A DNA stretch of 64,000 nt from Bordetella sp. 02P26C-1 (lineage in GTDB: Bacteria; Pseudomonadota; Gammaproteobacteria; Burkholderiales; Burkholderiaceae_B): NCBI RefSeq assembly GCF_009763255.1, contig NZ_WSJB01000025.1, positions 62,001 through 126,000 on the forward strand, read 5' to 3'. Positions 55,251-64,000 of the stretch are shown one piece after another (position 1 is the first letter of the stretch; each line of letters opens with the position of its first letter). Under the pieces are notes generated by a model. The model made no database searches, was not told the origin of the DNA, and saw only the letters and a program-made list of their open reading frames with translations. The position numbers were made by a program, and so were the translations under genes.

Positions 55251-57968
55251 ATGAAGAAAACCTTATTACTGGTAGACGGTTCGAGTTATCTGTACCGCGC
55301 TTTCCACGCTATGCCCGATTTGCGCAATGCGCAAGGCGAACCTACGGGCGCGCTCTATGGTGTCGTGAATATGTTGCGCAAGCTCGTCTCCGATCATAAG
55401 GCAGATTACGCAGCCTGCATTTTTGATGCCCGGGGCGGTACCTTTCGTGACGACCTTTATTCGGACTACAAGTCGCACCGTCCGCCCATGCCCGAGGACC
55501 TAGCAGCACAAATCGAGCCCATCCATCGCGCGGTCAGGGCCCTGGGCTGGCCCGTGCTGGCCGTCGAGGGCGTCGAGGCCGACGATGTCATCGGCACCCT
55601 CGCGCACCAGGCCGCAGGGCAGGGAATCCACACCATCGTTTCGACCGGGGACAAAGACCTCGCGCAACTGGTCAACGAGCACGTGACGCTGGTCAACACG
55701 ATGAGCGGCGAAGTGCTCGATGTCGCCGGTGTACAGAACAAATTCGGCGTCCCGCCCGAGCGCATCGTGGACTATCTGATGCTGATTGGCGATACGGTGG
55801 ACAACGTGCCCGGCGTGACCAAGGTCGGCCCGAAAACCGCCGTTAAATGGCTTTCCGAATTCGGTACGATCGACGCGCTGATCGCGCAGGCCGACACGAT
55901 CAAGGGCGTGGCGGGCAACAATCTGCGCGAGGCGATTCCGATGTTCCCGCTGACGCGTCAATTGTTGACCGTCAAGTGCGACTGTGACCTCACCGGCCAT
56001 ATTGCATCGTTCACGGATCTGGAGCCCAAACAGCCCGATGTCGCCACGTTGCAATCGCTATATGAAACCTATGGCTTTCGTACCTGGCTACGCGAAGTCA
56101 CCGGCGACACGCAACGCGTCCCGGAAGGCGACGCCCGCGTCATCGCCGAGGCCCCAGCCGCCCCGGCTGAGTTGCGTTATCAAGTCATTGCCGGCTGGCC
56201 GGCTTTTGACGAATGGATGGCGCTGGTCGCCGAGGCGCCCCTTGTCGCCTTGGATACCGAGACGACGTCGCTCGATGAAATGCAGGCCAGTCTCGTTGGT
56301 GTCTCTATGTCCGTCGAACCCGGCGTGGCCTGCTATATCCCGCTGGCGCACCGTGGCCCGGATCATCCTCAACAGTTGCCCAAGGCCGAAGTGCTCGAAC
56401 GCCTGCGCGCTTGGCTCGAAGACCCCGCCAAGCCCAAGTTGCTGCATCACGCGAAATACGATGCGCACGTGTTCGCCAACGAGGGCATTGCGCTTGCCGG
56501 TATTCAAGACGACACGATGCTGCAAGCCTACGTGCTGGAATCTCACCGCACCGTGGGCATGGCGGATCTGGCGCAACGTTATCTCGGCCGCAGCGGCGTC
56601 ACCTACGAAGAACTCTGCGGCAAAGGCGCCAAGCAAATCTGCTTTGACGAGGTCGCCGTGGATAAGGCTGGCCACTACGCCTGCGAAGATGCCGATTTCA
56701 CCCTGCAGCTGCATAACGCCTTGCGTCCCCGCGTGGCCGCTGATGCGGGGCTGGAGCGTATCTATCAGCTAGAGATTGAGGTCTCGCGCGTGCTGATGAT
56801 CATTGAACGCAATGGCGTCAAAGTCGATGCCGAAGAGCTCGGCCGTCAGAGTCATCGCCTAGGCCAGGAAATGCTCACCCTCGAGCAACGCGCCTACGAG
56901 TTGGCCGGTCAGCCCTTCAATCTGAATTCGCCCAAGCAACTTGGCGAAATCCTTTTTGGCCGCATGCAGCTGCCGGTCGTGCGTAAGACCGCAAGCGGCG
57001 CGCCGTCTACTGACGAAGAGGTGCTCACCAAACTGGCTCAGGACTATCCTTTGCCGCAGGTGCTGTTGGAATATCGCGGCATTTCCAAGCTGAAGTCGAC
57101 CTACACCGACAAGCTGCCGCGCATGATCAACGCGCGTACCGGACGCGTGCACACCCATTATTCGCAAGCCGCCGTCATCACGGGTCGACTCGCATCCTCC
57201 GATCCCAACTTGCAGAACATCCCGGTGCGCACCGAGGCAGGGCGCCGCGTGCGTGAGGCGTTCGTCGCGGAAAAAGGCTTGCTTGTCTCCGCGGACTATT
57301 CACAAATCGAATTGCGCATCATGGCCCACGTGTCCGATGACGCGAATCTGCAGCAGGCATTCGCGGCGGGCGAGGATATTCACCGCGCCACGGCATCCGA
57401 GATTTTTGGCGTAGCGCTGGCCGACGTCAGCTCCGAGCAACGCCGCGCGGCCAAGGCGATCAATTTTGGCCTGATCTACGGCATGGGGGTGTTCGGGCTG
57501 GCGTCCAACCTTGGCATCACCCGCGACGCTGCGCAAGCCTATATCGATCGCTACTTTGCTCGCTACCCGGGGGTTGCCCAATACATGGAAACCACCCGTC
57601 AATTGGCCCGTCAGCAAGGCTATGTCGAAACCGTGTTCGGTCGTCGATTGCAACTGCCGGACATTCGCGCGGCCTCGGGACCGCGCCGCCAGGGTGCCGA
57701 GCGCGCGGCGATCAACGCCCCCATGCAGGGAACCGCGGCCGACCTGATCAAGATGGCCATGGTCGCCGTGCAAGACTGGCTCAGTGCTGAAAAACTCGCG
57801 ACCCGCATGATCATGCAGGTTCACGATGAATTGATACTTGAGGCCCCGGAAGACGAGCTTGATGTCGTTCGGGCGCGCTTGCCAGAGCTCATGTGTGGTG
57901 TAGCAACGCTGCGCGTGCCGCTGGTGGCCGAAGTCGGGGTGGGCGCCAACTGGGAACAGGCGCACTAA
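55251..57968 (+). CDS. polA: DNA polymerase I
   Basis: 905 aa. 5' nuclease domain (about 1-290, with L-V-D-G-S-S-Y-L-Y-R-A-F-H-A and D-A-R-G-G-T-F-R), 3'-5' exonuclease domain with intact L-D-T-E-T-T-S-L, and the polymerase domain with D-Y-S-Q-I-E-L-R, K-A-I-N-F-G-L-I-Y-G and V-H-D-E-L-I-L-E. All activities should be present. Start ATG 55251 (MKKTLLLVDGSS); an upstream start at 55215 adds 12 residues. Confidence 0.96.
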   Translation: MKKTLLLVDGSSYLYRAFHAMPDLRNAQGEPTGALYGVVNMLRKLVSDHKADYAACIFDARGGTFRDDLYSDYKSHRPPMPEDLAAQIEPIHRAVRALGWPVLAVEGVEADDVIGTLAHQAAGQGIHTIVSTGDKDLAQLVNEHVTLVNTMSGEVLDVAGVQNKFGVPPERIVDYLMLIGDTVDNVPGVTKVGPKTAVKWLSEFGTIDALIAQADTIKGVAGNNLREAIPMFPLTRQLLTVKCDCDLTGHIASFTDLEPKQPDVATLQSLYETYGFRTWLREVTGDTQRVPEGDARVIAEAPAAPAELRYQVIAGWPAFDEWMALVAEAPLVALDTETTSLDEMQASLVGVSMSVEPGVACYIPLAHRGPDHPQQLPKAEVLERLRAWLEDPAKPKLLHHAKYDAHVFANEGIALAGIQDDTMLQAYVLESHRTVGMADLAQRYLGRSGVTYEELCGKGAKQICFDEVAVDKAGHYACEDADFTLQLHNALRPRVAADAGLERIYQLEIEVSRVLMIIERNGVKVDAEELGRQSHRLGQEMLTLEQRAYELAGQPFNLNSPKQLGEILFGRMQLPVVRKTASGAPSTDEEVLTKLAQDYPLPQVLLEYRGISKLKSTYTDKLPRMINARTGRVHTHYSQAAVITGRLASSDPNLQNIPVRTEAGRRVREAFVAEKGLLVSADYSQIELRIMAHVSDDANLQQAFAAGEDIHRATASEIFGVALADVSSEQRRAAKAINFGLIYGMGVFGLASNLGITRDAAQAYIDRYFARYPGVAQYMETTRQLARQQGYVETVFGRRLQLPDIRAASGPRRQGAERAAINAPMQGTAADLIKMAMVAVQDWLSAEKLATRMIMQVHDELILEAPEDELDVVRARLPELMCGVATLRVPLVAEVGVGANWEQAH

Positions 57969-57991
57969 CGCGTAGTGGGAGGCGTTAAAGT

Positions 57992-58009
57992 GTAATGATA
58001 TAATATTAC
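57992..58009. promoter_or_regulatory. Zur-like operator overlapping the ZIP-gene promoter
   Basis: The 18-bp palindrome GTAATGATATAATATTAC pairs at 7 of 9 positions and closely follows the Zur consensus TGTTATAATATAACA. It contains a perfect extended -10 (TG-A-TATAAT, 57996-58004), so binding would shut the promoter. Its place in front of a zinc-type ZIP transporter supports the call. A Fur site is the alternative. Confidence 0.6.
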
Positions 58010-58033
58010 TTTACGCTTCCTCATTACCTCCCC

Positions 58034-58924
58034 ATGTTGCTCGTTTGGATCTTGCTGGCGACCATCGCCGGCGGCCTGATCGCTGTATTGATCGCCAGCT
58101 GGCTGGCCTACCGCGTATTCAGCAAGTATCTCCATCACATGGTGAGCCTGTCAGTGGGCGTGCTGCTCTCTGTCGCCTTGCTGCATTTGCTGCCCGAGGC
58201 ATTCGAGACTTCCGAGGCCGACGCGCATACGCTGTTTGCGCTTTTGCTCGCCGGCATTTTGGGTTTTTTCGTCCTGGAGAAAATTGCGCTGCTGCGCCAT
58301 AGCCATCATCACGAGGGGGATGGCCATCACCATCATCATGGTCACGATCGCCATGAGGCGGGGCGGGGTGGGGTGTTGATCCTGGTCGGCAGCTCACTGC
58401 ATAACCTGTGTGACGGCGTGCTGGTGGCCGCGGCGTTTCTCACCGATCCGATCCTCGGTGTGTTGACCGCCACCTCCATCATCGTGCATGAGGTTCCACA
58501 TAAGCTGGGCGACTTCGTGGTGCTGCTCAATGCCGGCATCGCTCGCCGCAAGGCATTTCTCTTGATATTGTTCACCAGCCTGTGTACCGCCCTCGGTGGC
58601 GTGCTTGGCTACACGGTCTTGCAGCAAGCACAGACGATTATTCCGTACGTACTGGTTGTTGCCGCCAGCAGCTTTCTTTATATCTCGGTCGCCGACCTGA
58701 TTCCGCAAATGCACGAACGTGGGTCGCTTCGCGAGGCAGGGCCTCAACTGATCCTCGTAGCGATTGGCGTGGTGCTTATCTATGGCGTGACTTCATTCAT
58801 GCATCACGGACATGATCACGGGCATGGCCATGATCACGACCATGGCCATCTCCACCAGATCGAGCACAGCGACCACGATCACGACCACGCACATGAACAT
58901 CGCGACGGGCACCGGCCTCGCTAA
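58034..58924 (+). CDS. ZIP family divalent metal transporter
   Basis: 296-aa inner-membrane transporter, about eight helices. Cytoplasmic histidine-rich loop after TM3 (S-H-H-H-E-G-D-G-H-H-H-H-H-G-H-D-R-H) and histidine-rich C-terminal tail (H-G-H-D-H-G-H-G-H-D-H-D-H-G-H). The conserved metal-binding pattern is H-N-L-C-D-G near the middle and I-V-H-E-V-P-H-K-L-G-D. It probably imports zinc, controlled by the Zur-like box. The last 40 residues are nearly all H, D, E, G and R. Confidence 0.92.
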   Translation: MLLVWILLATIAGGLIAVLIASWLAYRVFSKYLHHMVSLSVGVLLSVALLHLLPEAFETSEADAHTLFALLLAGILGFFVLEKIALLRHSHHHEGDGHHHHHGHDRHEAGRGGVLILVGSSLHNLCDGVLVAAAFLTDPILGVLTATSIIVHEVPHKLGDFVVLLNAGIARRKAFLLILFTSLCTALGGVLGYTVLQQAQTIIPYVLVVAASSFLYISVADLIPQMHERGSLREAGPQLILVAIGVVLIYGVTSFMHHGHDHGHGHDHDHGHLHQIEHSDHDHDHAHEHRDGHRPR

Positions 58925-59028
58925 AGGGTTCGCCGGCATGACTGGAAATTGCGCTAGCCGCCGTGGTCAACTACATTTCTAGCTGAGGCCCGCCGTGTCG
59001 GCGGCGTCATTAGCATAGGAGTGTCGTC

Positions 59029-59817
59029 ATGAGTTTTGCGCCCGCGGCTGGCCAGCCCAGGGATACCACGATTCACACCGATAGCACAGGCCTGGAACAA
59101 GGCATGTTCGATCTGCCTGTCAAGGACGGCACGATCGCAGCCTACTATGCGGCCCCGCAGAGGAAAAAGAATGCGCCGGTCGTACTGGTCATTCAGGAGA
59201 TCTTCGGCGTACACGAGCACATCAAGGATATTTGTCGTCGCCTGGCCAAAGAAGGCTATTTCGCGGTGGCGGCCGAGCTCTACCAACGCCAGGGCGACCC
59301 TTCGACCTACACAGACATCCCGAAACTGATCTCGGAAATCGTCGCCAAAGTCCCGGACGATCAAGTCTACGCCGACCTCGACGCTTGTATCGAGTGGGCT
59401 GGGAAGCAAGGCGCCGATGCAACGCGGGTAGGTGTCACCGGCTTCTGCTGGGGTGGCCGTCTGACGTGGATGTATGCCGCGCACAGCTCCAAGGTCAAAG
59501 CAGGCGTTGCCTGGTACGGCAAAGTCGCTACCGGTCATGGTCCGCTCATTAAAGAGCAAGTGTTGGATGTCGCCGCGCAAACGCATGCGCCGGTGTTGGG
59601 CCTGTATGCCGGGCAAGATGCCAGCATCCCGCTGGACACGCTAGACGCGCTGCGCGACAAGCTGGCCCAGGGCAACGAGGCCGCGCGCGCCTCGGAAATC
59701 GTGATCTACCCGCAGGCAGACCACGGCTTCCTGGCAGACTATCGGCCCATGTACCGCGAGGTCGATGCACGCGACGGCTGGCAGCGCATGTTGGCGTGGT
59801 TCCAGCGCTACCTGTAG
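59029..59817 (+). CDS. Dienelactone hydrolase family protein
   Basis: 262-aa alpha/beta hydrolase. Catalytic triad C140 (G-F-C-W-G-G), D197 (Y-A-G-Q-D-A-S-I-P) and H232 (A-D-H-G-F). The cysteine nucleophile and the Q-E-I-F-G stretch at 56-60 are family marks. No chlorocatechol genes surround it, so the real substrate is unknown. AGGAG stands 9 bp before the ATG. Confidence 0.92.
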   Translation: MSFAPAAGQPRDTTIHTDSTGLEQGMFDLPVKDGTIAAYYAAPQRKKNAPVVLVIQEIFGVHEHIKDICRRLAKEGYFAVAAELYQRQGDPSTYTDIPKLISEIVAKVPDDQVYADLDACIEWAGKQGADATRVGVTGFCWGGRLTWMYAAHSSKVKAGVAWYGKVATGHGPLIKEQVLDVAAQTHAPVLGLYAGQDASIPLDTLDALRDKLAQGNEAARASEIVIYPQADHGFLADYRPMYREVDARDGWQRMLAWFQRYL

Positions 59818-59859
59818 AGCGGTCAATCGTCGGGCTTCCCCTAGGGAACCCGACGCCAC

Positions 59860-61521
59860 TCAATCGTTGGCTTCGCGCAAACGGCTGGGCAGAAGCTCGC
59901 CGTGCCGGGCCAGAAGCGGATACGCCGCTGCGCCCACCAGGTGCGAGTTGATGCTCTTCATGTCGCGCAAAATGTCCAGATACAGCGACCCGATCTCGGC
60001 GGCGTCAATCTGGCCGGATTTGATCTTCTCCAGATGGGCCTCGGACTCCTCGATTTCCATCCGGCGAAATCTCGACTTCTCGCCTGCCAGTTCACGCGCC
60101 TGCGGGATGTCTTCGTTGATGAACAGCGCCGCGGTTTGACGTTGATTGGAGATCAGCTGCACCAGGGTCGCGTCGAGCCGCTCTCGCTGCTCTGGCAACA
60201 GCGTCCATCCTTGTTTGCGCAGTCGGTTGATGTGCGTGAGCAGGCCATGGTGCGTAATATCGGCGGCATGGCCAATATTTGTGGCAAAGGCCAGGATGTC
60301 CTCCATACGCTGGGCGTCTTCCCGGGTCATGTTCTCACGGTCTAGTTGCGCGAGATAGGTGGTGATCGCGGTTTCAATCTTGTCCACGGCGTTGTCGAGC
60401 TGTCTGGCCTGCACCATCCGATGGCGGTTATCGCGTTTGAACCCGGCACGCGCATACAGCAATAGAGTCTGCAGCATGTCGGCCATACGTAATGCCTCGC
60501 GAGCGGCGTTGCCCAGAGCAACCGCGGGAACATCATGGGCGGATTCGTCCAGATACTGCGGTCGCGAGGGATCATTAGGATCCGTGCGTTTGGGCAGCCA
60601 ACGGGTCAACAACGCCGCGTATGGCGTCAGTAATGGCAAGAACACCAACGCGATCGCAAGGTTGAAGACGGTGTGGAAATTCGCCACCAGTCGGGCGTCA
60701 TTGCCTCCCATCGCATGCATCCAGTCCGGCAGCCAAGGCAGCAGCAGCAGCCCGACAATCACCCCTAGGATGCGGGTGAGCAGATTACCCAAGGGCAAGC
60801 GACGCGAGGCAGGATCGTCGCCCGTGACTCCTTCGATCATGGGATTAATCGCTGTGCCCAGATTGGCGCCCAACACCATGGCCAATGCCATCGCGGGCGT
60901 CACCAGATGGTTATCGGCAAGCGACATGGTCAGCACCACGATGGCCACGCTAGAGTGTGCGGCCCACGTCAATGCTGCGGTCAACAACACGGCGGCCACC
61001 GGTTGACTGGCCAACGCGCCCAGGATCAGACCGAAGAGCGGTGCGTCCTGCAGCGGCGAGAACAGCTCAACCAGCTGGTGCAAAGACAGCAGCAATAGCC
61101 CCAACCCAATGAACACCCGCCCCAGATCTCGCGCGCGTCCGGCCGGATAATGACGGAACATCCACACCCCAACCAGAATCAATATCGGTCCGAGCTGCGT
61201 CAGGTCGAAAGAAAGCACCTGCACGATCAGGGTCGTGCCGACGTTTGCGCCCAGCATGGCCGCCAAAGCAGGCGCCAACCCGACCAGACCGCCAGCGGCG
61301 AAACCCGTGATCATCAGACCGGTCGCTGTACTGCTCTGTAAGGCTGCCGTGATGCCCAGGCCTGTGGTGAATGCACGCAGCCGCGTCCCTAACGCTCGAC
61401 CTAGCGCCGCGCCCAGCGCCGCGCCAAACGCGCGCTGCACGCCCGACTGCACCATGTGCACGCCCCATAACAACAGAGCGACATAGCCTGCGAAATCGAG
61501 TAGGGCAATGAGTCCCGACAT
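59860..61521 (-). CDS. Na/Pi cotransporter family protein with PhoU-like domain
   Basis: 553 aa. Two PNaS repeats (about 15-310), recognisable by the repeated T-A-L-Q-S-S-T-A-T (first) and W-A-A-H-S-S-V-A-I (second) elements, then a cytoplasmic PhoU-like helical region (about 340-545). YjbB-type proteins of this design export phosphate in E. coli. Convergent with the dienelactone hydrolase gene; a CGTCGGG/CCCGACG hairpin (59829-59856) separates them. Confidence 0.9.
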   Translation of the reverse strand: MSGLIALLDFAGYVALLLWGVHMVQSGVQRAFGAALGAALGRALGTRLRAFTTGLGITAALQSSTATGLMITGFAAGGLVGLAPALAAMLGANVGTTLIVQVLSFDLTQLGPILILVGVWMFRHYPAGRARDLGRVFIGLGLLLLSLHQLVELFSPLQDAPLFGLILGALASQPVAAVLLTAALTWAAHSSVAIVVLTMSLADNHLVTPAMALAMVLGANLGTAINPMIEGVTGDDPASRRLPLGNLLTRILGVIVGLLLLPWLPDWMHAMGGNDARLVANFHTVFNLAIALVFLPLLTPYAALLTRWLPKRTDPNDPSRPQYLDESAHDVPAVALGNAAREALRMADMLQTLLLYARAGFKRDNRHRMVQARQLDNAVDKIETAITTYLAQLDRENMTREDAQRMEDILAFATNIGHAADITHHGLLTHINRLRKQGWTLLPEQRERLDATLVQLISNQRQTAALFINEDIPQARELAGEKSRFRRMEIEESEAHLEKIKSGQIDAAEIGSLYLDILRDMKSINSHLVGAAAYPLLARHGELLPSRLREAND

Positions 61522-61666
61522 AATTAACCTAAAAATTCCATGAAACCGAGGGCCGGGGTGTTCCCGGCCGATACGTCACCCGAATCATCGCACGACGCGG
61601 GATTTGGCGGGTGTCTTTCGCCGCCGCACTGGGTATGATAGGCAACTTGTTACTTCGAGGTGTGTC

Positions 61667-63058
61667 GTGGCGGTATCGACGTTTGACCTTTTCAAAATCG
61701 GCATTGGGCCGTCCAGTTCCCATACAGTCGGGCCCATGCGCGCCGCATTGCTCTTTGCACAGGGGCTCGAGCGTGACGGTTTCCTGGCGCGTACCGCCAC
61801 GGTTCGTGCCGAGCTCTATGGCTCGTTGGGGGCCACGGGTAAGGGTCACGGCACCGACAAAGGCGTTATGCTGGGACTGATGGGGCAGGCGCCAGACACG
61901 GTGGATCCTTCAGCCATTGCGGGCATGTTGCAAGCGGTACGCACGAGCAAGTCGCTCTCTGTGCTGGGCCGGCATCCGGTCCCGTTTATCGAAAAGGACC
62001 ATATCCTCTTTTATCGCCGGGAGGCCTTGCCCGAGCACCCGAATGGCATGATATTCCATGCCCTCGATCGCGATGGACAGTCGCTACGGCAATCCCGCTA
62101 TCTGTCAGTGGGCGGCGGATTCGTCGTCACCGCCGGTGCGCCTAACAGCCAGGTCATCGCGGCGCACGATAAGCTTCCCTTTCCCTTCCGTTCCAGTCGC
62201 GAGCTGCTCGCGATGTGTGAGGCCGAATCCTGCACGGTCGCTCAGTTGATGATGCGTAACGAGCTGGTGTGGCGCACCGAGGCCGAGGTACACCGCGAAC
62301 TCGATCGCATCTGGCAGGTGATGCAGGACTGCGTGAGCCGCGGCTGTGGCATTAACCATCCCGAGGCCGATGGCGATCTACCTGGGCCACTTCGGGTGCG
62401 CCGCCGTGCGCCTGAACTCTACCGCAGCCTGACGCTACGCGCTGAACGCACGCTTGCTGACCCTTTGTCGGTAATGGATTGGGTCAACCTCTACGCCATG
62501 GCGGTCAATGAAGAAAATGCAGCGGGCGGTCGCGTCGTCACCGCGCCCACCAATGGCGCCGCCGGCATCATCCCGGCGGTCATGCATTACTACGACCGCT
62601 TCGTGCCCGGCGCCAATATTCACGGTATTCGCGACTTCCTGCTGACTGCGGCGGCCATCGGGCTGCTTTATAAATACAACGCTTCGATTTCAGGCGCCGA
62701 GGTTGGCTGCCAGGGCGAAGTCGGCGTGGCGTGCTCCATGGCGGCCGGCGCGCTCGCCGCGGTGTTGGGCGGAACCGTGCAGCAAGTCGAGAACGCAGCC
62801 GAAATCGGCATGGAACATAATCTGGGCCTGACCTGCGACCCGGTCGGCGGCCTCGTGCAGATTCCCTGTATTGAGCGCAACGCCATGGCTTCCGTAAAAG
62901 CGGTTAACGCGGCGCGCATGGCACTACGAGGCAATGGTCAGCACTACGTTTCGCTGGATTCCGTCATCAAGACCATGCGCGAAACCGGCGCCGACATGAA
63001 AACCAAATACAAGGAAACCGCGCGTGGCGGGCTGGCGGTCAATATCGTCGAATGCTAA
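61667..63058 (+). CDS. sdaA: L-serine ammonia-lyase (iron-sulfur type)
   Basis: 463-aa single-chain L-serine dehydratase turning serine into pyruvate and ammonia with a [4Fe-4S] cluster. N-terminal beta domain [19 protein letters not shown] (5-23); catalytic domain with the likely cluster cysteines in [21 protein letters not shown] and [12 protein letters not shown] start at 61667 with GAGG upstream gives the conserved N-terminus. Confidence 0.95.
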   Translation: MAVSTFDLFKIGIGPSSSHTVGPMRAALLFAQGLERDGFLARTATVRAELYGSLGATGKGHGTDKGVMLGLMGQAPDTVDPSAIAGMLQAVRTSKSLSVLGRHPVPFIEKDHILFYRREALPEHPNGMIFHALDRDGQSLRQSRYLSVGGGFVVTAGAPNSQVIAAHDKLPFPFRSSRELLAMCEAESCTVAQLMMRNELVWRTEAEVHRELDRIWQVMQDCVSRGCGINHPEADGDLPGPLRVRRRAPELYRSLTLRAERTLADPLSVMDWVNLYAMAVNEENAAGGRVVTAPTNGAAGIIPAVMHYYDRFVPGANIHGIRDFLLTAAAIGLLYKYNASISGAEVGCQGEVGVACSMAAGALAAVLGGTVQQVENAAEIGMEHNLGLTCDPVGGLVQIPCIERNAMASVKAVNAARMALRGNGQHYVSLDSVIKTMRETGADMKTKYKETARGGLAVNIVEC

Positions 63059-63078
63059 GCGGCTGGCCGTGGCCAAGC

Positions 63079-63131
63079 GCGAGGCGATGACAACTGCATA
63101 GACCACAGCAAAGGCCTCGCCGCCTGTTTTT
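63079..63131 (+). terminator. Probable terminator between sdaA and the LpxO gene
   Basis: GCGAGGC (63079-63085) and GCCTCGC (63114-63120) can pair around a 28-base loop; CGCCTG and T5 follow. The large loop makes it a moderate call. Confidence 0.45.
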
Positions 63132-63137
63132 ACCCGG

Positions 63138-64000
63138 TCACATCGCGAGAAACGCCGCCACCACCAGGACGATCAACGCGATCTTGGTGATCTTGTATAC
63201 CGTACGATTCCACGCCTTGAACTGCTTGCGCTTTTGATCCAGTGCCCAGTGCGCGTGGGTCAGCTTATTGATGGCGCCTGTCTGGTCCTTCGCGTCATTC
63301 GGCGAGCTCGCTGCAGACATCACGACGCGGCCAAACCAGCGGTTGAACGCCTCGGCCCAGCGCCATTTCAGCGGACGCTCTACATCGCAAAACAAGATGA
63401 TGCGATTGGCTTCCGACTGGTTATGCGCCTCATGCACATACGTCTCGTCAAACACCACGCTTTCGCCATCGCGCCAGCTATACGTTTCGCCGTCCACAAT
63501 GATGTGGCAACGGTCGTCGTTGGGCGTGGCCAATCCCAGGTGATAGCGCAATGAACCGGCAAACGGATCTCGATGTTTGTTCAGTTTGCCCCCCGGTGGC
63601 AACTCGGCAAACATGGCTGCTTTGACCTTGGGCAAGCTTTTCAGAATGGCGACAGTGCGCGGGCATAATTCTTCGGCCGAGGGATGCCGGGCGTCATACC
63701 ATTTCAAATAAAAACGCTTCCAGCCGTATTTGAAAAACGAGTTGAAGCCGATGTCATCGTGCTTCTCCGCCGCCTTGATCCGGCGCAGTTCCGCCATTTT
63801 CAGGGCTTCGTCGCGGATGACCTCCCAATTGTCATCCAGCACCTTCAGTTCCGGGATTTCCCGCGTAGGCAAATAGGGTGTGGTCGGCACCCGCGAGCAC
63901 AGCACCATAAACGCATTGACCGGCGCGAGCAGCACGGACTGGTCCAGCAATTGCCGCGACAGGCGCAGGCGTACGCGGCCTCTGAAGTGCGCGAACAGGA
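63138..64000 (-). CDS. lpxO: LpxO-type lipid A hydroxylase (aspartyl/asparaginyl beta-hydroxylase family; 5' end outside window)
   Basis: Fe(II)/2-oxoglutarate dioxygenase, at least 287 codons, open to the right edge. The residues before the first possible start in the window (H-F-R-G-R-V-R-L-R-L-S-R-Q) still match LpxO, so the gene begins beyond 64000. Iron ligands: H-R-D in N-K-H-R-D-P-F-A-G-S-L-R-Y-H-L-G and H in Y-V-H-E-A-H-N. Hydroxylates the 2 position of a lipid A acyl chain at the inner membrane; a C-terminal TM helix (I-A-L-I-V-L-V-V-A-A-F-L) is present. Confidence 0.88.
   Translation of the reverse strand, partial: LFAHFRGRVRLRLSRQLLDQSVLLAPVNAFMVLCSRVPTTPYLPTREIPELKVLDDNWEVIRDEALKMAELRRIKAAEKHDDIGFNSFFKYGWKRFYLKWYDARHPSAEELCPRTVAILKSLPKVKAAMFAELPPGGKLNKHRDPFAGSLRYHLGLATPNDDRCHIIVDGETYSWRDGESVVFDETYVHEAHNQSEANRIILFCDVERPLKWRWAEAFNRWFGRVVMSAASSPNDAKDQTGAINKLTHAHWALDQKRKQFKAWNRTVYKITKIALIVLVVAAFLAM

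Noticed and set aside
58300..58350. Simple repeat/CRISPR-like pattern in the ZIP gene
   Set aside because: The CAT/CAC repeats encode its histidine-rich loop.

Overview
The window is a compact, high-GC (about 60-65 %) chromosomal segment of a beta-proteobacterium, most likely an Alcaligenaceae member near Bordetella/Achromobacter. The support is indirect: Bug-type tripartite tricarboxylate receptor genes, the scpB-rluB and rimP-nusA-infB-rbfA-truB-typA gene orders, the hpnCDE squalene genes, a cytochrome-free flavinylation operon under a Fur box, and the general style of the proteins. No plasmid, phage, insertion sequence or CRISPR array is visible. Both ends cut through genes: a gamma-glutamyltransferase on the left and an LpxO-type hydroxylase on the right.

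Layout. 1-9.2 kb: a peptide-binding protein and GGT operon, an MBL hydrolase, a DMT transporter, a GntR/FCD regulator, Ohr, a Nudix hydrolase with a DUF3820 protein, and a secreted alpha/beta hydrolase. 9.2-12.8 kb: fnr diverging from clpB, which has a heat-shock-like promoter. 12.8-16.4 kb: a LysR regulator diverging from a D-aminoacylase-like amidohydrolase and a Bug receptor. 16.4-21.0 kb: a five-gene minus-strand operon (PepSY membrane protein, DUF2271, DUF4198, ApbE, membrane flavodoxin reductase) behind a Fur box, diverging from crcB. 21.4-24.5 kb: hpnC-hpnD-hpnE. 24.6-32.3 kb: alr, an SDR, radA, a TSUP transporter, a MATE exporter overlapping a GT39-like membrane protein, and rpmE2. 32.4-37.4 kb: kynBA, radC, slpA-ispH, maiA and a Bug gene remnant. 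37.6-42.6 kb: tRNA-Thr, tRNA-Asn, rnk with a structured leader, an unusual beta-helix/GNAT-like pair, a CobW GTPase, about 0.7 kb of mostly non-coding DNA and tRNA-fMet. 42.6-54.5 kb: scpB, rluB and the translation operon. 54.5-64 kb: a LOG-family gene, polA, a ZIP transporter with a Zur-like operator, a dienelactone hydrolase, a Na/Pi cotransporter, sdaA and the partial lpxO.

How genes work together. Most of the window is core housekeeping. The most interesting unit is the Fur-controlled operon at 16.4-21.0 kb. Its DUF2271 protein carries an ApbE-type flavinylation motif (D-G-V-S-G-A-T), and the operon also encodes the flavin transferase, an NAD(P)H flavoprotein with a membrane anchor, and a PepSY membrane protein. 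Together these read as an envelope electron-transfer path for iron acquisition. Other items worth a look are the beta-helix/GNAT pair, structured leaders ahead of rnk and rimP, a Zur-like box at the ZIP gene, and an unexplained non-coding block with a good promoter before tRNA-fMet.
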